Source: Nemania diffusa (Eukaryota; Ascomycota; Sordariomycetes; Xylariales; Xylariaceae). Taken from it: a stretch of 64,000 bases of DNA. Shown one piece after another: positions 13,272 through 25,174 of the stretch. Each line of letters begins with the position of its first letter. Position 1 is the first letter of the stretch. Below the pieces are notes generated by a model. The model saw nothing but the letters and a program-made list of their open reading frames with translations. It was not told where the DNA came from and searched no databases. Where the stretch lies: NCBI GenBank assembly GCA_038501195.1, contig JBBPUQ010000002.1:6649001-6713000 (forward strand), written 5' to 3'. A program made the position numbers and the translations under genes.

Positions 13272-14537
13272 TTATTACAGCTTTTTATTTTTAACTTTTT
13301 TATAGTATTAGCTATATTAAAACTATATTACAACTATTATAATACTTATATAAATATAAAAATATCTAAAGTTGCTATATTTTTAAACTTTATAAATAAC
13401 AAATTACAGCTGTTAATAAATATTAATATAATTTATAATATAATAGTTTAATAAGCAATAAATAATATATTTAGTTTTTTCGATATAAATATTAAATTAA
13501 TTAATAAAAATTATTTACTATTTATTATTAGTTATATAACAATAATAATAGCAAAAAACTTGCTTTTTATATTTTTTAACTATTTTTGTATTTGTAGCAG
13601 TAATAGCTGTTTTATAATTTTTAACTTTACTATAAAAAATTAGCATTAAATATTAGCTGCAGTAGTTTATTATTAGTTTTATTAATATAAACTAAGCAGT
13701 AATTTTTACTATAAACAGTAATATATAAATAAAAATATTATTACTTTTTTTATTATTATTAACGAAGTTATATATACTATTTTTAAAGTAAATGCTAATA
13801 AACTTACTGCTAATAATATAATTAAAAATATATTAGCTAGTTTTAAGTTTATAGCTAAAATAAATATAACTACTAAATTATAATTTATAAAATAAAAAAG
13901 CTACAAAAAACATTATATAATAAATTATTTAAAAAAACTAATAAATAATGTTTTTATTAATTTTTATAAGTTTTAAAGTTTTTAAAAAAAATAAAAAATT
14001 TTGTTTTAGCTATTTATTATTTAAAAATAAATACTATTATTATTTATAACAAAAAGTTTATAAAAATTACTATATTTAAATATTATAAACTGTAAATATA
14101 TTTATAATTAAACAAAAGTTTTAGCTAGCTAAAATATTATTAACAACTTTAAATTATTAATATAAAACAAAAAAAACGCTAAAATTAAAACAATTATTTT
14201 TGCTAACAATAGAAATAAATTAGAAAATTTAGTTAAACAAAATATAACTTAGTAAACTTTTAAAGTTGTAAAAAATAAGCTTAAAAATAAAGCTAGTAAT
14301 AATAATGCTGCTTTAGTTACAAAAGCAGTTAAAAAAACAAAAACTTAAAAACAAAAATATATTGCTATTAATTAATTAGTAATTAACAATTCTGTAAAAA
14401 AGTCATTTTTAGTTTAAAATATTGTTTATTATTTTAAAATTAACTAAAAAAACATAAAAATAGCTTTAAATAATAAAACTATTTATTAACTTTATTAACT
14501 TATTAGTAAATATAGTTTTATTTTATTTAAAAAACAA
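13272..14537 (+). pseudogene. Decayed coding block A (U1)
   Basis: Same frame and length (422 codons) as the U3 copy at 59142. The codon at 14007 is TAG where U3 has CAG, and the codon at 14535 is CAA where U3 has TAG, so stops are copy-specific losses of Gln codons. Family not recognised. Confidence 0.5.
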
Positions 14538-14572
14538 AATATTTAGTTATTTAAATATATTTTATTTTTTAA
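14527..14572. repeat. Palindrome between blocks A and B (U1)
   Basis: TTTAAAAAACAAAATATTTA ... TAAATATATTTTATTTTTTA. It overlaps the end of frame A, so the true end of A is uncertain. Confidence 0.6.
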
Positions 14573-14580
14573 TTTTACAG

Positions 14581-14904
14581 TTTATTACTAACTTTTTTTT
14601 TTTAATAAATATAGCAAAATTTTTAAACAAAATATTAATATTTTTATGTTTTACTTTTTTTATAAATAAATATAAAACTAACAAAACTATTACTTATAAT
14701 AAAATAATAGTTTATTATATTTTAAAAATAAAAATTAAACAAATAAAAAATTTGTTAAAATATTATTTTTATTTAGTTTTTATTATATTTTTTATAATAG
14801 TTTAAACTTTTTAATATTTATAAAAGTTTTTTAAAAATATATTTGAAATTTTTTTTATATATAAAAAAAATAAAACTAAATATAACTATATATAAAAAAG
14901 TTAA
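14581..14904 (+). pseudogene. Decayed coding block B (U1)
   Basis: Collinear with the U3 copy of block B at 60451, same frame, with the stop at 14803 shared by all copies. Confidence 0.35.
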
Positions 14905-14980
14905 ATTTTAAATTAATAAAATTTAAAAAAAATAATAACAATTATTAATAAAAAAAATTATAAAATAAATAATTTTTTTT

Positions 14981-15023
14981 AAAAACAAAATATTTTATTT
15001 ATATTTATAAATATTTCGTTTTT
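14981..15023. repeat. Palindrome between blocks B and C (U1)
   Basis: AAAAACAAAATATTTTATTT then ATTTATAAATATTTCGTTTTT. Arms of about 14-15 bases; the right arm keeps CG. Confidence 0.6.
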
Positions 15024-15024
15024 A

Positions 15025-16338
15025 ATATTTTTATTAAATTTATTTATATTAATTACTTTTAAACTAATTAAATAATTATTATAATATTTATATAAACTTT
15101 TTTTAATTATTATATTATAAAAATTTTGTAGCTTATTAAAAACTTTATTTAGTTAAAATAAAAAAAATTTAGCTTATTTAATAATAATAATTTTATTAAA
15201 TTTAAACTTAAAACAAATTTAATAAAACAAATTTTAACAAAAAAAAGTTTTAAAAAGTAAATAAAACTAAAAAAAAAAAATAAAATCAATATTATTTTTA
15301 TTTTAAAATAATACTACTTTAATTTATTAGTTATTAATAAAGCTTATATAGCTAAAAACTTTTAAAATATTATATATTAAATAATCGTTTTTATTTAATA
15401 TAACATTATTTTGTTTTATTTAATAATATTATTAATAAATTATTTTTATAATATATTAAAATATTTTTATTTAAAATTTTTAAAACTACTAAAAACTTTG
15501 TTTTTACTGTTTTGTTATAATAAATTAAAACTATATAAAAATATATTAAACTTTTATAATTTGTTTAGTTATATTTTATATATTAATATAAACAGTATTA
15601 AATATTTATTTATGCGACTTTTTTGCAAATTTCTTTTTAAAAAACTAAAAAACTTTAATATTTTATTACTTAAACTTAAGCTTGTTTTAGTTTATTTTAA
15701 AAACAATTATTATTAATAGATATTTTTGCTTGCATTTTTTCAAATAACTATAAAATAGTACAACTAAAGCTTCAATTTTTGTTATATTATAATAAATATT
15801 ATTTATTAATAAGTTTTTTTGTATTAAAATATAAATATAAAAATTATAGATTTTAATAAAAACTAGATTTTTTTTAATAATAATATTTTTAATATAAAGT
15901 TTATTATAATATAAGTTGTTTTAAATATTACTAAACAAAATATATATAATTTTTAGTTTAAATACTATTAAAAATGTTTATATATAATATTTAAAAATTT
16001 TATAAATAAAAAATTTACAAAAAAAAAAAAACAGAATTATATTTAAAATAAAAAAGATTTTGTTATATTTAATTTTAAAGTTTAGAAAAAATTTAATATT
16101 TTAGTTTTAAATTTAAATAATAAAAAAACATTATATTTTAAAAACAACTAAGTTTTATATTTAAAAAAAAAAAAAAAGTAAAAATATAAAGCTTTTTTAT
16201 AAAATAATAGTTATAATAAAAATAATAATAGCTAAAACAACAAAAACAGCAAAAATAACAGAAGCAGTAAAAACAGTAAAAACAGCAAAAATAATATATC
16301 TAATAAAAATAACAATTTTAATAAAAAAAAACAACTAA
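15025..16338 (+). pseudogene. Decayed coding block C (U1)
   Basis: Collinear with the U3 copy at 60895; the terminal stop is TAA at 16336-16338. The Thr/Ala/Glu-type tail (16200-16335) has no internal stop. Confidence 0.35.
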
Positions 16339-16664
16339 TATTATTTTTTATTATAATAAATATTTAAAAAATTTATAAACTAATTATAAATATTAATAAT
16401 AATAATATTAATTATATTTTTAAAAAAATAAAAAAAAATCATTATATTGTTTTTTTTATTAATTATATTAGTTAATTTTAATATATAATTAAACAAAGTT
16501 TATTTATAGCTTACTTTATTATTTAAATTTTCGATTATATATATAAGCTTAAAAATAAAAAAAATTTACTGCTTTAAATAATTGTTATAATAGATTTGTT
16601 ATAATTATAACAATAAATTGTTTTTTATTATATTTTATTTTGTTACAATATATTAAAAAAAAAA

Positions 16665-16860
16665 TTAAAAATAAAATATTTAGTATATTTAAATATTCTG
16701 TTTTTTAATTAAAAAAATAAATATATTATAGTTATATAGCTAAAAAATAAAATATTTAATATATTTAAATATTTTGTTTTTAAATTAAATAAACAAACAT
16801 ATTATAACTATAAAGCTAAAAAATAAAATATATTATTTAACTATATATTTTATTTTTTAA
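16665..16860. repeat. Triple palindrome cluster before block D (U1)
   Basis: Three successive palindromes with AAAAAATAAAATATTTAATATA / TATTTAAATATT(C/T)TGTTTTTAA arms, separated by a repeated AAA(T/C)ATATTATA(A/G)(C/T)TATA segment. It is the largest cluster in the left half of the unit. Confidence 0.65.
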
Positions 16861-16950
16861 TAAAAATTTTATTTAGTTTTAATATTTACTATATAAGCTA
16901 TTTTATTTATTTAATAATATTAACTATTTAATAATAAAAAATTATATATT

Positions 16951-17937
16951 TTGTTTAATTTATTTGATTTAAATGTTTTTACAATTATATTTTATTATAT
17001 AATTAAAAAATAAACTAATATTATATTTACATTTAATAATTTTATATTAATTATAAATATTTTAATTTATAGTATATATATTATAAAAATAAATATTAAT
17101 TTATATTTTTGTTATTATTATAGCTTTATTTTTTTAATTTTATAAAATATAAATAATTTAAACTAAATTTTAAATAGATTTATTAAAATTAAATAGAAAT
17201 ATTTTATAAACTAAATAATTATTATTATATTTGAAACTATATTTAAATAGTATAAAACAATTATATAATAAAAGTTTTTTTGTTAATTTGTTATAAAAAG
17301 CAAAATTAACAAAAAAATTTGTAAAAAAATAAACATTTTAATTATATATAAAATTATTTGTTGCTTTTATAACTAGCTTATTATTTACTATATTTTAAAA
17401 ACTTTTATTTTTTTAGTTTTTATTAGCAGAAAATATATAGTTAAAATTACTGATATATTGTTTTTTATAATTTGCTTTATATTTAATAACTTAATAAATT
17501 GTTACTATTTAAATAATTGTAATAAACTCGACTTTATTACAAGTATTATATAATTTGTTACTAACTTTAATAATTTTAATTTTATATTATTTATTATAAT
17601 TTTAAAGCTAGCTTTTTTAGCAAATTGTTTTAAATAAAACTTAAATAATTGTAAATTTAAAAAAATATTAAAAAAAATTTTTATTACTATTTAAAAAATA
17701 AAAATTAAATTTAAAAAAAATATAAATTTTAAAAAAAAAAAAATCGAAAAAATAAAACTAGTACAAAAAAAAACAAACACTAAAATTGAAAAAGCTAGAA
17801 AAAAAACTAAAACAAAAATAAAAAAAGTTAAAAAGAAAAGAAAAGCAAAAGTAAAAAAAAAAGCTGCTAAAAAAGCTAAAAAAAAAACTAAACAAATAGT
17901 TATAACTAAAAAAAAAAAAAAAAAAACAAAAGCTTAA
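16951..17937 (+). pseudogene. Decayed coding block D, Lys-rich tail (U1)
   Basis: Exactly the same length (987 bases, 329 codons) and frame as the U3 copy at 62821, ending with TAA at 17935-17937. It has more stops than U3, and the tail is almost pure Lys because GCA, GAA and AAG have become ACA, AAA and AAA. Confidence 0.6.
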
Positions 17938-18280
17938 ATAATTTATTTTACTTATAAATAAAAGTTTAATAAAAATTAAATAAAAAATAGTGTTGTTTTA
18001 ATTAAAATAGTTTTTAGTTTTTAATAAAAAATAAATTTAAATAATTATATAATATATTATTATATTTTTAATATAATTAAACTTTAATTATATATATTAA
18101 AAAATATATAAATATATTTAAAATATATAATATATTAACTATTAATAATATTTAAATAAAAAAAAACGATTTTATAAAATATATAACAACTTGTTTTTTT
18201 ATAATAATTTTTATTTATTTAACAAAATATTTATAAATTTATAAAAATTTAATTAATATATAAAAGCTAAATTTTAATAT

Positions 18281-18796
18281 AAAAATTTATTTAAATTTAG
18301 CTATATAATTATATTTTTTTAAAAAATAAAAAAAAAATAAGTTTTAATATATAATTAGTTAAAATAGTTTAAAATATAGTTTTTAAATATTTTACTATTA
18401 TTATTTATTAAAAATTTATATTTTTTTATTAAAAACTTATTTTTTTTGTTATAAAAACTTATTTAAATTTAACTATATAATTACATTTTTTTAAAAAATA
18501 AAAAAAAAACAAGTTTTAATATATAATTAATTAAAATAATTTAAAATATAACTTTTAAATATTTTACTATTACTATTTACTAAAAATTTATATTTTTTTA
18601 TTAAAAACTTATTTTTTTTATTATAAAAATTTATTTAAATTTAACTATATAATTATATTTTTTTAAAAAATAAAAAAAAAGCAAGTTTTAATATATAGCT
18701 AATTAAAATAGTTTAAAATATAATTTTTAAATATTTTATTATTACTATTTACTAAAAATTTATATTTTTTTATTAAAAATTTATTTTTTTTGTTAT
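18281..18796. repeat. 172-bp tandem repeat, three copies (U1)
   Basis: Three head-to-tail copies starting at 18281, 18453 and 18625, each 172 bases. Each begins AAAA(A)(C/T)TTATTTAAATTTA and ends TTATTTTTTTT(G/A)TTAT. Differences among the three are mainly transitions. The roughly 1 kb to the right (18797-19800) holds no supported gene. Confidence 0.88.
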
Positions 18797-19823
18797 AAAA
18801 AAATATTTTAATAAACTATATTATATTTTTTAATATTAACAGAAAAAATTAAACTAATATATTAAATTTTTATTTAACTTTAATAACTTTTTTAACTTTA
18901 AATGCTTTAATATATACTATATATTTATTAAAACTAAAAAATAATATAGTATTAATAAGTTATTATATTTTATATAGTATATTTTTTAAAAGTAGATTTT
19001 TTGTTATAATATTTTTTTTAGATTTTTTTTTAAATCAATTGTTTAAAATATTTTAAATATTTTAAATATTGCATATAACTATATTATAAAAAAATATATA
19101 TTTGCTAAATATTATAGTTTTTTTATTTAGTTAATATTTATTTTATTAGTTTTTTAAGCTAGTTATTTTAATATTTATTTTAATTTTTTTTTTAGTTTTT
19201 TTTTAAACTAATATATTTAAAATATTTTTTATTAAAAAAATAACTTTAACTTTATTTTTAAATAAACATTTAATTTTAAACTTATATAAAATAAAATTAT
19301 TAAAGTTAATATATAAATAAAGCTTATATTTATTTTATTTTTTTTTTATTTTATTTTTATTAGTTTGTTATTTATAATATTATATAATATTTTACTATTA
19401 AAATTACAACTTTAGATTTTATTTTATATTTGTATTATTTATATTAATTTATATTTATTACTAGTTTTTTTTGCGCTAATGTTTTTATATAGCTTTAAAG
19501 CAATAAATATTATCGCTTAAAAGTTTATTTGTTTTTTTAGCACATTTATTATTATAGCAATTTAATATTTTAAGTTATATAATATATTATAAATTAATTA
19601 AACTTAAAATAGATTTTTTTTTAAGTTATATTTTATATATAAATATTTAATTTAGTTATAAATATTAGTTTTTTAGTTATATGTTATATTTTAGTAAATA
19701 ATAAATATAGCTTTTAAAAAGCTACTAAGTTTATTACTTAAAAATAAAATAGCAGATTATAAAACAAATAACGTTTAAAACTATTAAGCTTTTATAACTA
19801 ATAATAATTTTTTAAATATAGCT

Positions 19824-20459
19824 TTGTTTATATTAGTTTTTAATATAATATTTTTAGTAAATATTAAAATAGCTAAAATTAATAAAACTAACAAAATAAA
19901 AAAAAAACAATCAGAAAAAAAAACAAATAAAACTATTGCTATATTTATATTTTTACTTGAAATATTAAATAAAAAAAATAAAAATAGTAATAAAGCAATA
20001 TTTAAAGTAAATATATTTTTTATAAAGTTAGAAATTTTACTAAAATATTTTAATAAAAATGTTTTAGTTTTTAATTTAAATATTAATTTTATAAATATTA
20101 ATGTTTTAATAAAATGTTTTAATTTAATATTAAGTTTAAAATTAACTATTAATATATAAAATATAACTATTATAAATAATGTATTAATAGTTTTGTTTTT
20201 TTATAATTTTAGTTAATTTGTTAATATATTTAAATTTAAAATTAAAACAATATAAAAAAAAAAAAATATATCTTTTATATAAAAAAATATTTTTATAATA
20301 AATTTTATTGTATTTTTTGCTAAAATATTTTATAAACAAGAAAAAAATGTTGTAAAAAAGTCTGTAACTAAAAAAACTAAAACAAAAAATGCAAATAAAA
20401 TTATAGCAGATTTATTAATAGTAGCTAGTAATACTAATATTTTAGCAAAGTTATATTAA
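19824..20459 (+). pseudogene. Decayed coding block E, possibly acidic (U1)
   Basis: A frame of 212 codons with about 7-8 stops (3-4%); the first 111 codons are uninterrupted. It reads KINKTNKIKKKQSEKKTNKT and later repeated NFNLNINFININ-like segments. Under G-to-A change Asn and Lys commonly derive from Asp and Glu, so an ancestral acidic region is plausible. The right end (20340-20456) is nearly open again and ends LAKLY then TAA. The opposite strand is also open here in U2, so strand assignment is not certain; the + strand is preferred because the frame stays open over a longer span. No family recognised. Confidence 0.48.
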
Positions 20460-20604
20460 AATATAATATTTTAAAAATTATAACTAATTTTTAAAATATT
20501 AAGTTAATATAAATTATATTTTAAATATATTATAGTTTATACTTTTTTTTATATATATAAATATATTTTTTATTATTTATTTAAAAAACGGAATATATAT
20601 ATTA

Positions 20605-20832
20605 CTTTTTTAGTTTTTTTTATAATTTCTTTTTTTATTTTTTTTATTACTTTTTTATAACTATTTTTTTTACTTTTTTTATAGCTTTTTTATAACTATT
20701 TTTTTTATTTTTTTTATAACTTTTTTATAGCTGCTTTTTTTATTTTTTTTATAACTTTTGTACAATTATTTTTTTTATTTTTTTTATAACTTTTGTATAA
20801 TTATTTTTTTTATTTTTTTTATAACTTTTTTT
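20605..20832. repeat. CT-rich minisatellite (U1)
   Basis: Same array as in U0, about one unit longer. Confidence 0.75.
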
Positions 20833-21367
20833 TAAAAGCTGTATTTTTTGCTATTTATTTCAGCTTTTTTGCTTTAATGCTTTTTTTTTAAATATTTTAT
20901 TTTTAAGTTTTATTTTTTTGCTTTAGTTATATAAGTTTTTTATATATTTATTAATATATTGTTTATTACAAATAAAAAAACTTTTAAAAAAAAGTACAAC
21001 AAAAAATGCTAAAATTTTATTGCTTAAAAAATATAATATTATTTAAATAAACAAAGTAATTATAATAAATAAAATCTTTATAATATTATTAAAAAAAAAA
21101 GTTTTAATACTTTTAATTAGTTTTATAAACTTAAAAAAATAATTGTTTATAAAATATTATTAGATTATATTAATAAAAACAATAATAATAAAGCAAGTTT
21201 TATAAAAAAAACTGCTTATATTTTTAATATTTTTTGCTTTTTAATTAATTAAAAAAGCAATTTAAATATTAAAGCAGTATATATATATTTTGTTATTATA
21301 AAACATTATAAATGTTATTTTTATATAAATAATAAATAATTTAAACTAAAAAATAAATATAATATTT

Positions 21368-21412
21368 TTAAAAAATAAAATATTTAAACTAATAAATATT
21401 TTATTTTTTAAA
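21368..21412. repeat. Palindrome left of block F (U1)
   Basis: Counterpart of 2201-2242 with identical arms. Confidence 0.65.
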
Positions 21413-22818
21413 GTTTTATTTATAATTAAATGTTTTATTAATATATTAGTAGCTGCTAATTTTTTAAAGCTAATATATAGATTTTTTTGTAATAAAGCTT
21501 TAGCAAAGTTTATTAAAGCTAAAAAACAGCTTATTTATATTTTTTAAGTTAAAATAGTTTTTGCAACTATTATATTTTTTATAAATATTAAAAATAATAT
21601 ATTTGTTTAAAAACTAAAAGCAAATACTGTTTTTATTAATATTAAAAACTTAATTTTTTAGTATATAATAATACTAATTGTAATATTTTATATATTTATA
21701 AAAATAAACTTTTAGTGATTTAACAAAATAAGTTATAAAATATTATTTTATAATTTAGTTTTTATTTTTGAATATTTAATAAAAAATTAAAACTAAACAT
21801 TATATATTTATTTAATATTTATTTGTTTTTAAGCTATTAATATAAAATATATTTTTTTTAAAATAAGCTTTTTGTTTTAAAAAGTTATTAATATAAAATT
21901 AAAATATAAATTAATTTTATTAAATATAAAAATATATCGAAAAATTTAAAATATATAAGATTTAGTTTTATTACAAATATAAACAATTATAAATATGTTT
22001 AAGTTTTTTAGTATAATTATCAAAAATTATAAATCGGTATATAAAAAGTACAAAAAAAACCTCGACTTTTATAAAAAGTTCGTAAAAATAATAAATTTTA
22101 TATTATATGTTTTAAATTTAATTGTAATATTATTATTAAGTAATATTATTTAGTAAATATTAGATTTAATAAATAAAAAAGTTATTAGTTTTAAACTAAT
22201 ATTTATAAATTAAACTAATGTTAATTTAAAAAAAAACTTTAAATTAAAAATAAATAATATTGCTATAAACAAAACTTAAATATTAAATTTTATAAATATA
22301 ATATATTATTTCAAAAAAATATAAGCTATATTTTTTATTATATACTGCTTAAATTTTAAGCTTAGTAAAATCAATTTATATAAATATTTATAATAGTTAG
22401 ATAATATTTTATAAAAATATTTCAATATAGCAACTAATATAAATAACAAAACATTATTTCTTTATAATTATATTATAATATAAATTATATTTATTATAAA
22501 TATAAATATTGAACTATTTAAACTATTAAAACTATAAAAATTTAACAGTAAAATTATTAAGTTCAAAAGTTTATTTATTAAAGCTATAACAACTAAAAAA
22601 CTATTTTATAAATATAACAATATTAATGTTTTATTTTTTTTTAATACTTTTTATATTAACAAATATATTTAACTATTAGTTTTTTATTATAATTATTTAT
22701 ATTTTTTATTTAATTAGTTTATTATATTAAATAAGCTTTTATATATTTTATTTATTAATAACAAATTAAAAAAAAAAGTTATATATTATATTATAATAAT
22801 ACTTTTTTTTTTGTTTAA
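21410..22818 (+). pseudogene. Decayed coding block F (U1)
   Basis: Collinear with the U0 copy; one base shorter because a T run near the end has 10 instead of 11 T. Confidence 0.48.
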
Positions 22819-22847
22819 TAGTAAATAATATTTTATATATAACTTTA

Positions 22848-22998
22848 GCTTTTAAAAAATGAAATATTTACAAATTGTAAATATTTTATTTTTTAACTTT
22901 TAAAAAGTAAAATATTTATAAATTATAAATATCTCTTTTTTTAATTTTTAAAAAATAAAATATTTGCTAGTTATAAATATTTCATTTTTTAGCTTTTT
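22848..22998. repeat. Triple palindrome cluster between blocks F and G (U1)
   Basis: Counterpart of 3681-3830, three hairpins in the same order. Confidence 0.7.
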
Positions 22999-23012
22999 TT
23001 TTTTTTTACTTT

Positions 23013-24659
23013 TTTTTTTTGTTTATAATGTATTAACTTTTATTTATAAAACATATAGCTTATATTTTTAATATAGCTAGCTTATTTATTTATAATATTT
23101 ATTTTAATATTTACTAAAAAAATATCAATATATATATATTAAATTTTAGTTAACTTTATATTACTATTAAAATTATTATTATAAATATTGTTTATTTTAG
23201 CTAATTTTTGTTATAAAAAAAAACTTTATACTGCTATAGCATTTTTTTCGATTTTTTAAATTTTTTAAATCTGCTATTTTATACTATATTTAGTTTTAGT
23301 AATAAAACTTTAAATTTTAAAATCTACTAGAATTTTTTTATTACTACTAATACTTTAAACAATATTAATTATAGCTATATAATTTAGTTATATTACAAAA
23401 ATATATCGTAAAATTATAATATTTTTTTTATTTATTTAAAGTTTGCTACTAAAATAAAAAACACTTTAAATATAACAATAAATTTATATTTTTAGTTTAT
23501 ATAAAATATTTTTTTAAATAGTTACTGCTATTATATAATTATTAGTACTAGTTTTGTATTAAATTATTTTTTATATATTAATATAATATTAAATAATAGA
23601 TCTATTAAACAAAAAAACTTTAATTAAATATTAAATGTTAATTTGCTGTTGTTTATAATATATATCGATTATAAAAAATTCGATGTTTTTAATACAAAGT
23701 TGTATAACTAACAAATATTTAAACAACTAATAAACTAGCTAAACTTTGTTAAATCGCTGCTATTTTTTTTAGCAATTTAAGTTTGAACTAACAATAAAAT
23801 TATATTTAGCTAAATATTTAAAAAGTAGTTAGTAAGTTAAAATTAAAATAAATATAATAAAAATTAATATAAAACTTAAAATAAAACATTTTTAAAATAA
23901 AAAAACTTTAAATATAAAAATAGCAGCTATTATAAAAAAATTAAAAGTTAAATTATTAATTTAAACAAAAATTTAATAAATAATAAACTATAATTAAAAA
24001 CTTAAATATATAATATAAACAATTTAACAAATAATAAAAAAAATATTAAAAAAAATACTAAAAAAGATTTTGTACTATTAAAAAAACATAGCTAAATTAT
24101 TAAGCTAAACGTAAATTTAATAAATATTAATAAATATTTTGTAGTATTAGCAAAAAATAGTTAAATTATTAAACAGAATATAAATTTAATAAATATTAAC
24201 GAAAATTTTGTAATATTAGCAAAAAATAGTTAAATTATTAAATTAAATATAAAATTTATAAATATAAATAAAAATTTTATTGTATTAGCAATATATAATT
24301 AAATTATTAAATTAAACATATAATTAATAAAAATAAATAAAAATTTTATATTGCTAACAATATATAATTAAACTATTAAAAATAGTATATAATAAATAAA
24401 AATAAATAAATATTTTATAAATTATATAATATTAACAAGCTTTTTAAAAAAAAACTTTTAAATAAAACAAACATTTTTAACTAATGTTTTAGCTGTTTTA
24501 TTAAAAGCTTAAAAATAAGTACTTTTAGCTAATGTTTTATTTGTTTTAATAAAAGCTTTAGTTTTAAAAAAAAGTGCTAAAAAAAAACACTTTTTTAAAA
24601 ATAGTACTTCTAAAACAATTTTTATAAAAACATTAAGCAAAAAAAAAAAAAAATTATAA
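23013..24659 (+). pseudogene. Decayed coding block G with 23-codon repeats (U1)
   Basis: Collinear with the U2 copy; the terminal stop is TAA at 24657-24659 where U0 and U2 have TAG. It keeps TTCGATGTTTTTAAT where the others have AAT or AAC for GAT. Confidence 0.46.
24093..24437 (+). repeat. 69-bp tandem repeat inside block G (U1)
   Basis: Counterpart of the U0 array, same number and phase of units. Confidence 0.75.
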
Positions 24660-24762
24660 TTTATAAAATTAATTAAATTTAAATTTTTATAACTAAATTA
24701 AATAATAATAAAAATCAAAATAATTAAATATTATAAATTTAAATACTTGTTTAAAAGCTAGT

Positions 24763-24906
24763 TTAAAAAATAAAATATATAAAATCAATTATATATTTTA
24801 TTTTATAAAAGCTTATATAATTAAACAAAATAAAAAAATTAATTGTTTAAAGTTAGTTTAAAAAATAAAATATTTAAATCAATTATATATTTTGTTTTTT
24901 AAAAGC
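24763..24906. repeat. Two palindromes right of block G (U1)
   Basis: Counterpart of 5596-5738. Confidence 0.65.
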
Positions 24907-25174
24907 TTATTTAGCTAGCTAATACAAAAAAGTTAATTTTTAAAAACTAGCTATATTTTATAGCTTTTTTTAAAGTTTAAATAATATAACTGTTATATTA
25001 AATTAAAACTATATTATAAATAAAAGCAAAATTATACTTGATTTTTTTTTTATTATAAGTTTTAAAAAAGTTTATTTATTTTAAAAATAAATAATTACTA
25101 ATATTATTAATATTATTAATATAGTTATTATTATTAATATAGTTAATATTATTAATAACTAATATAAAATTAAC

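Noticed and set aside
15411..15716. A small conserved protein of 101 residues repeated three times (also 40558 and 61281)
   Set aside because: Differences between copies are mostly amino-acid changing transitions, there is no ATG start, and it lies within a larger decayed block. I keep it as an observation, not as a gene.
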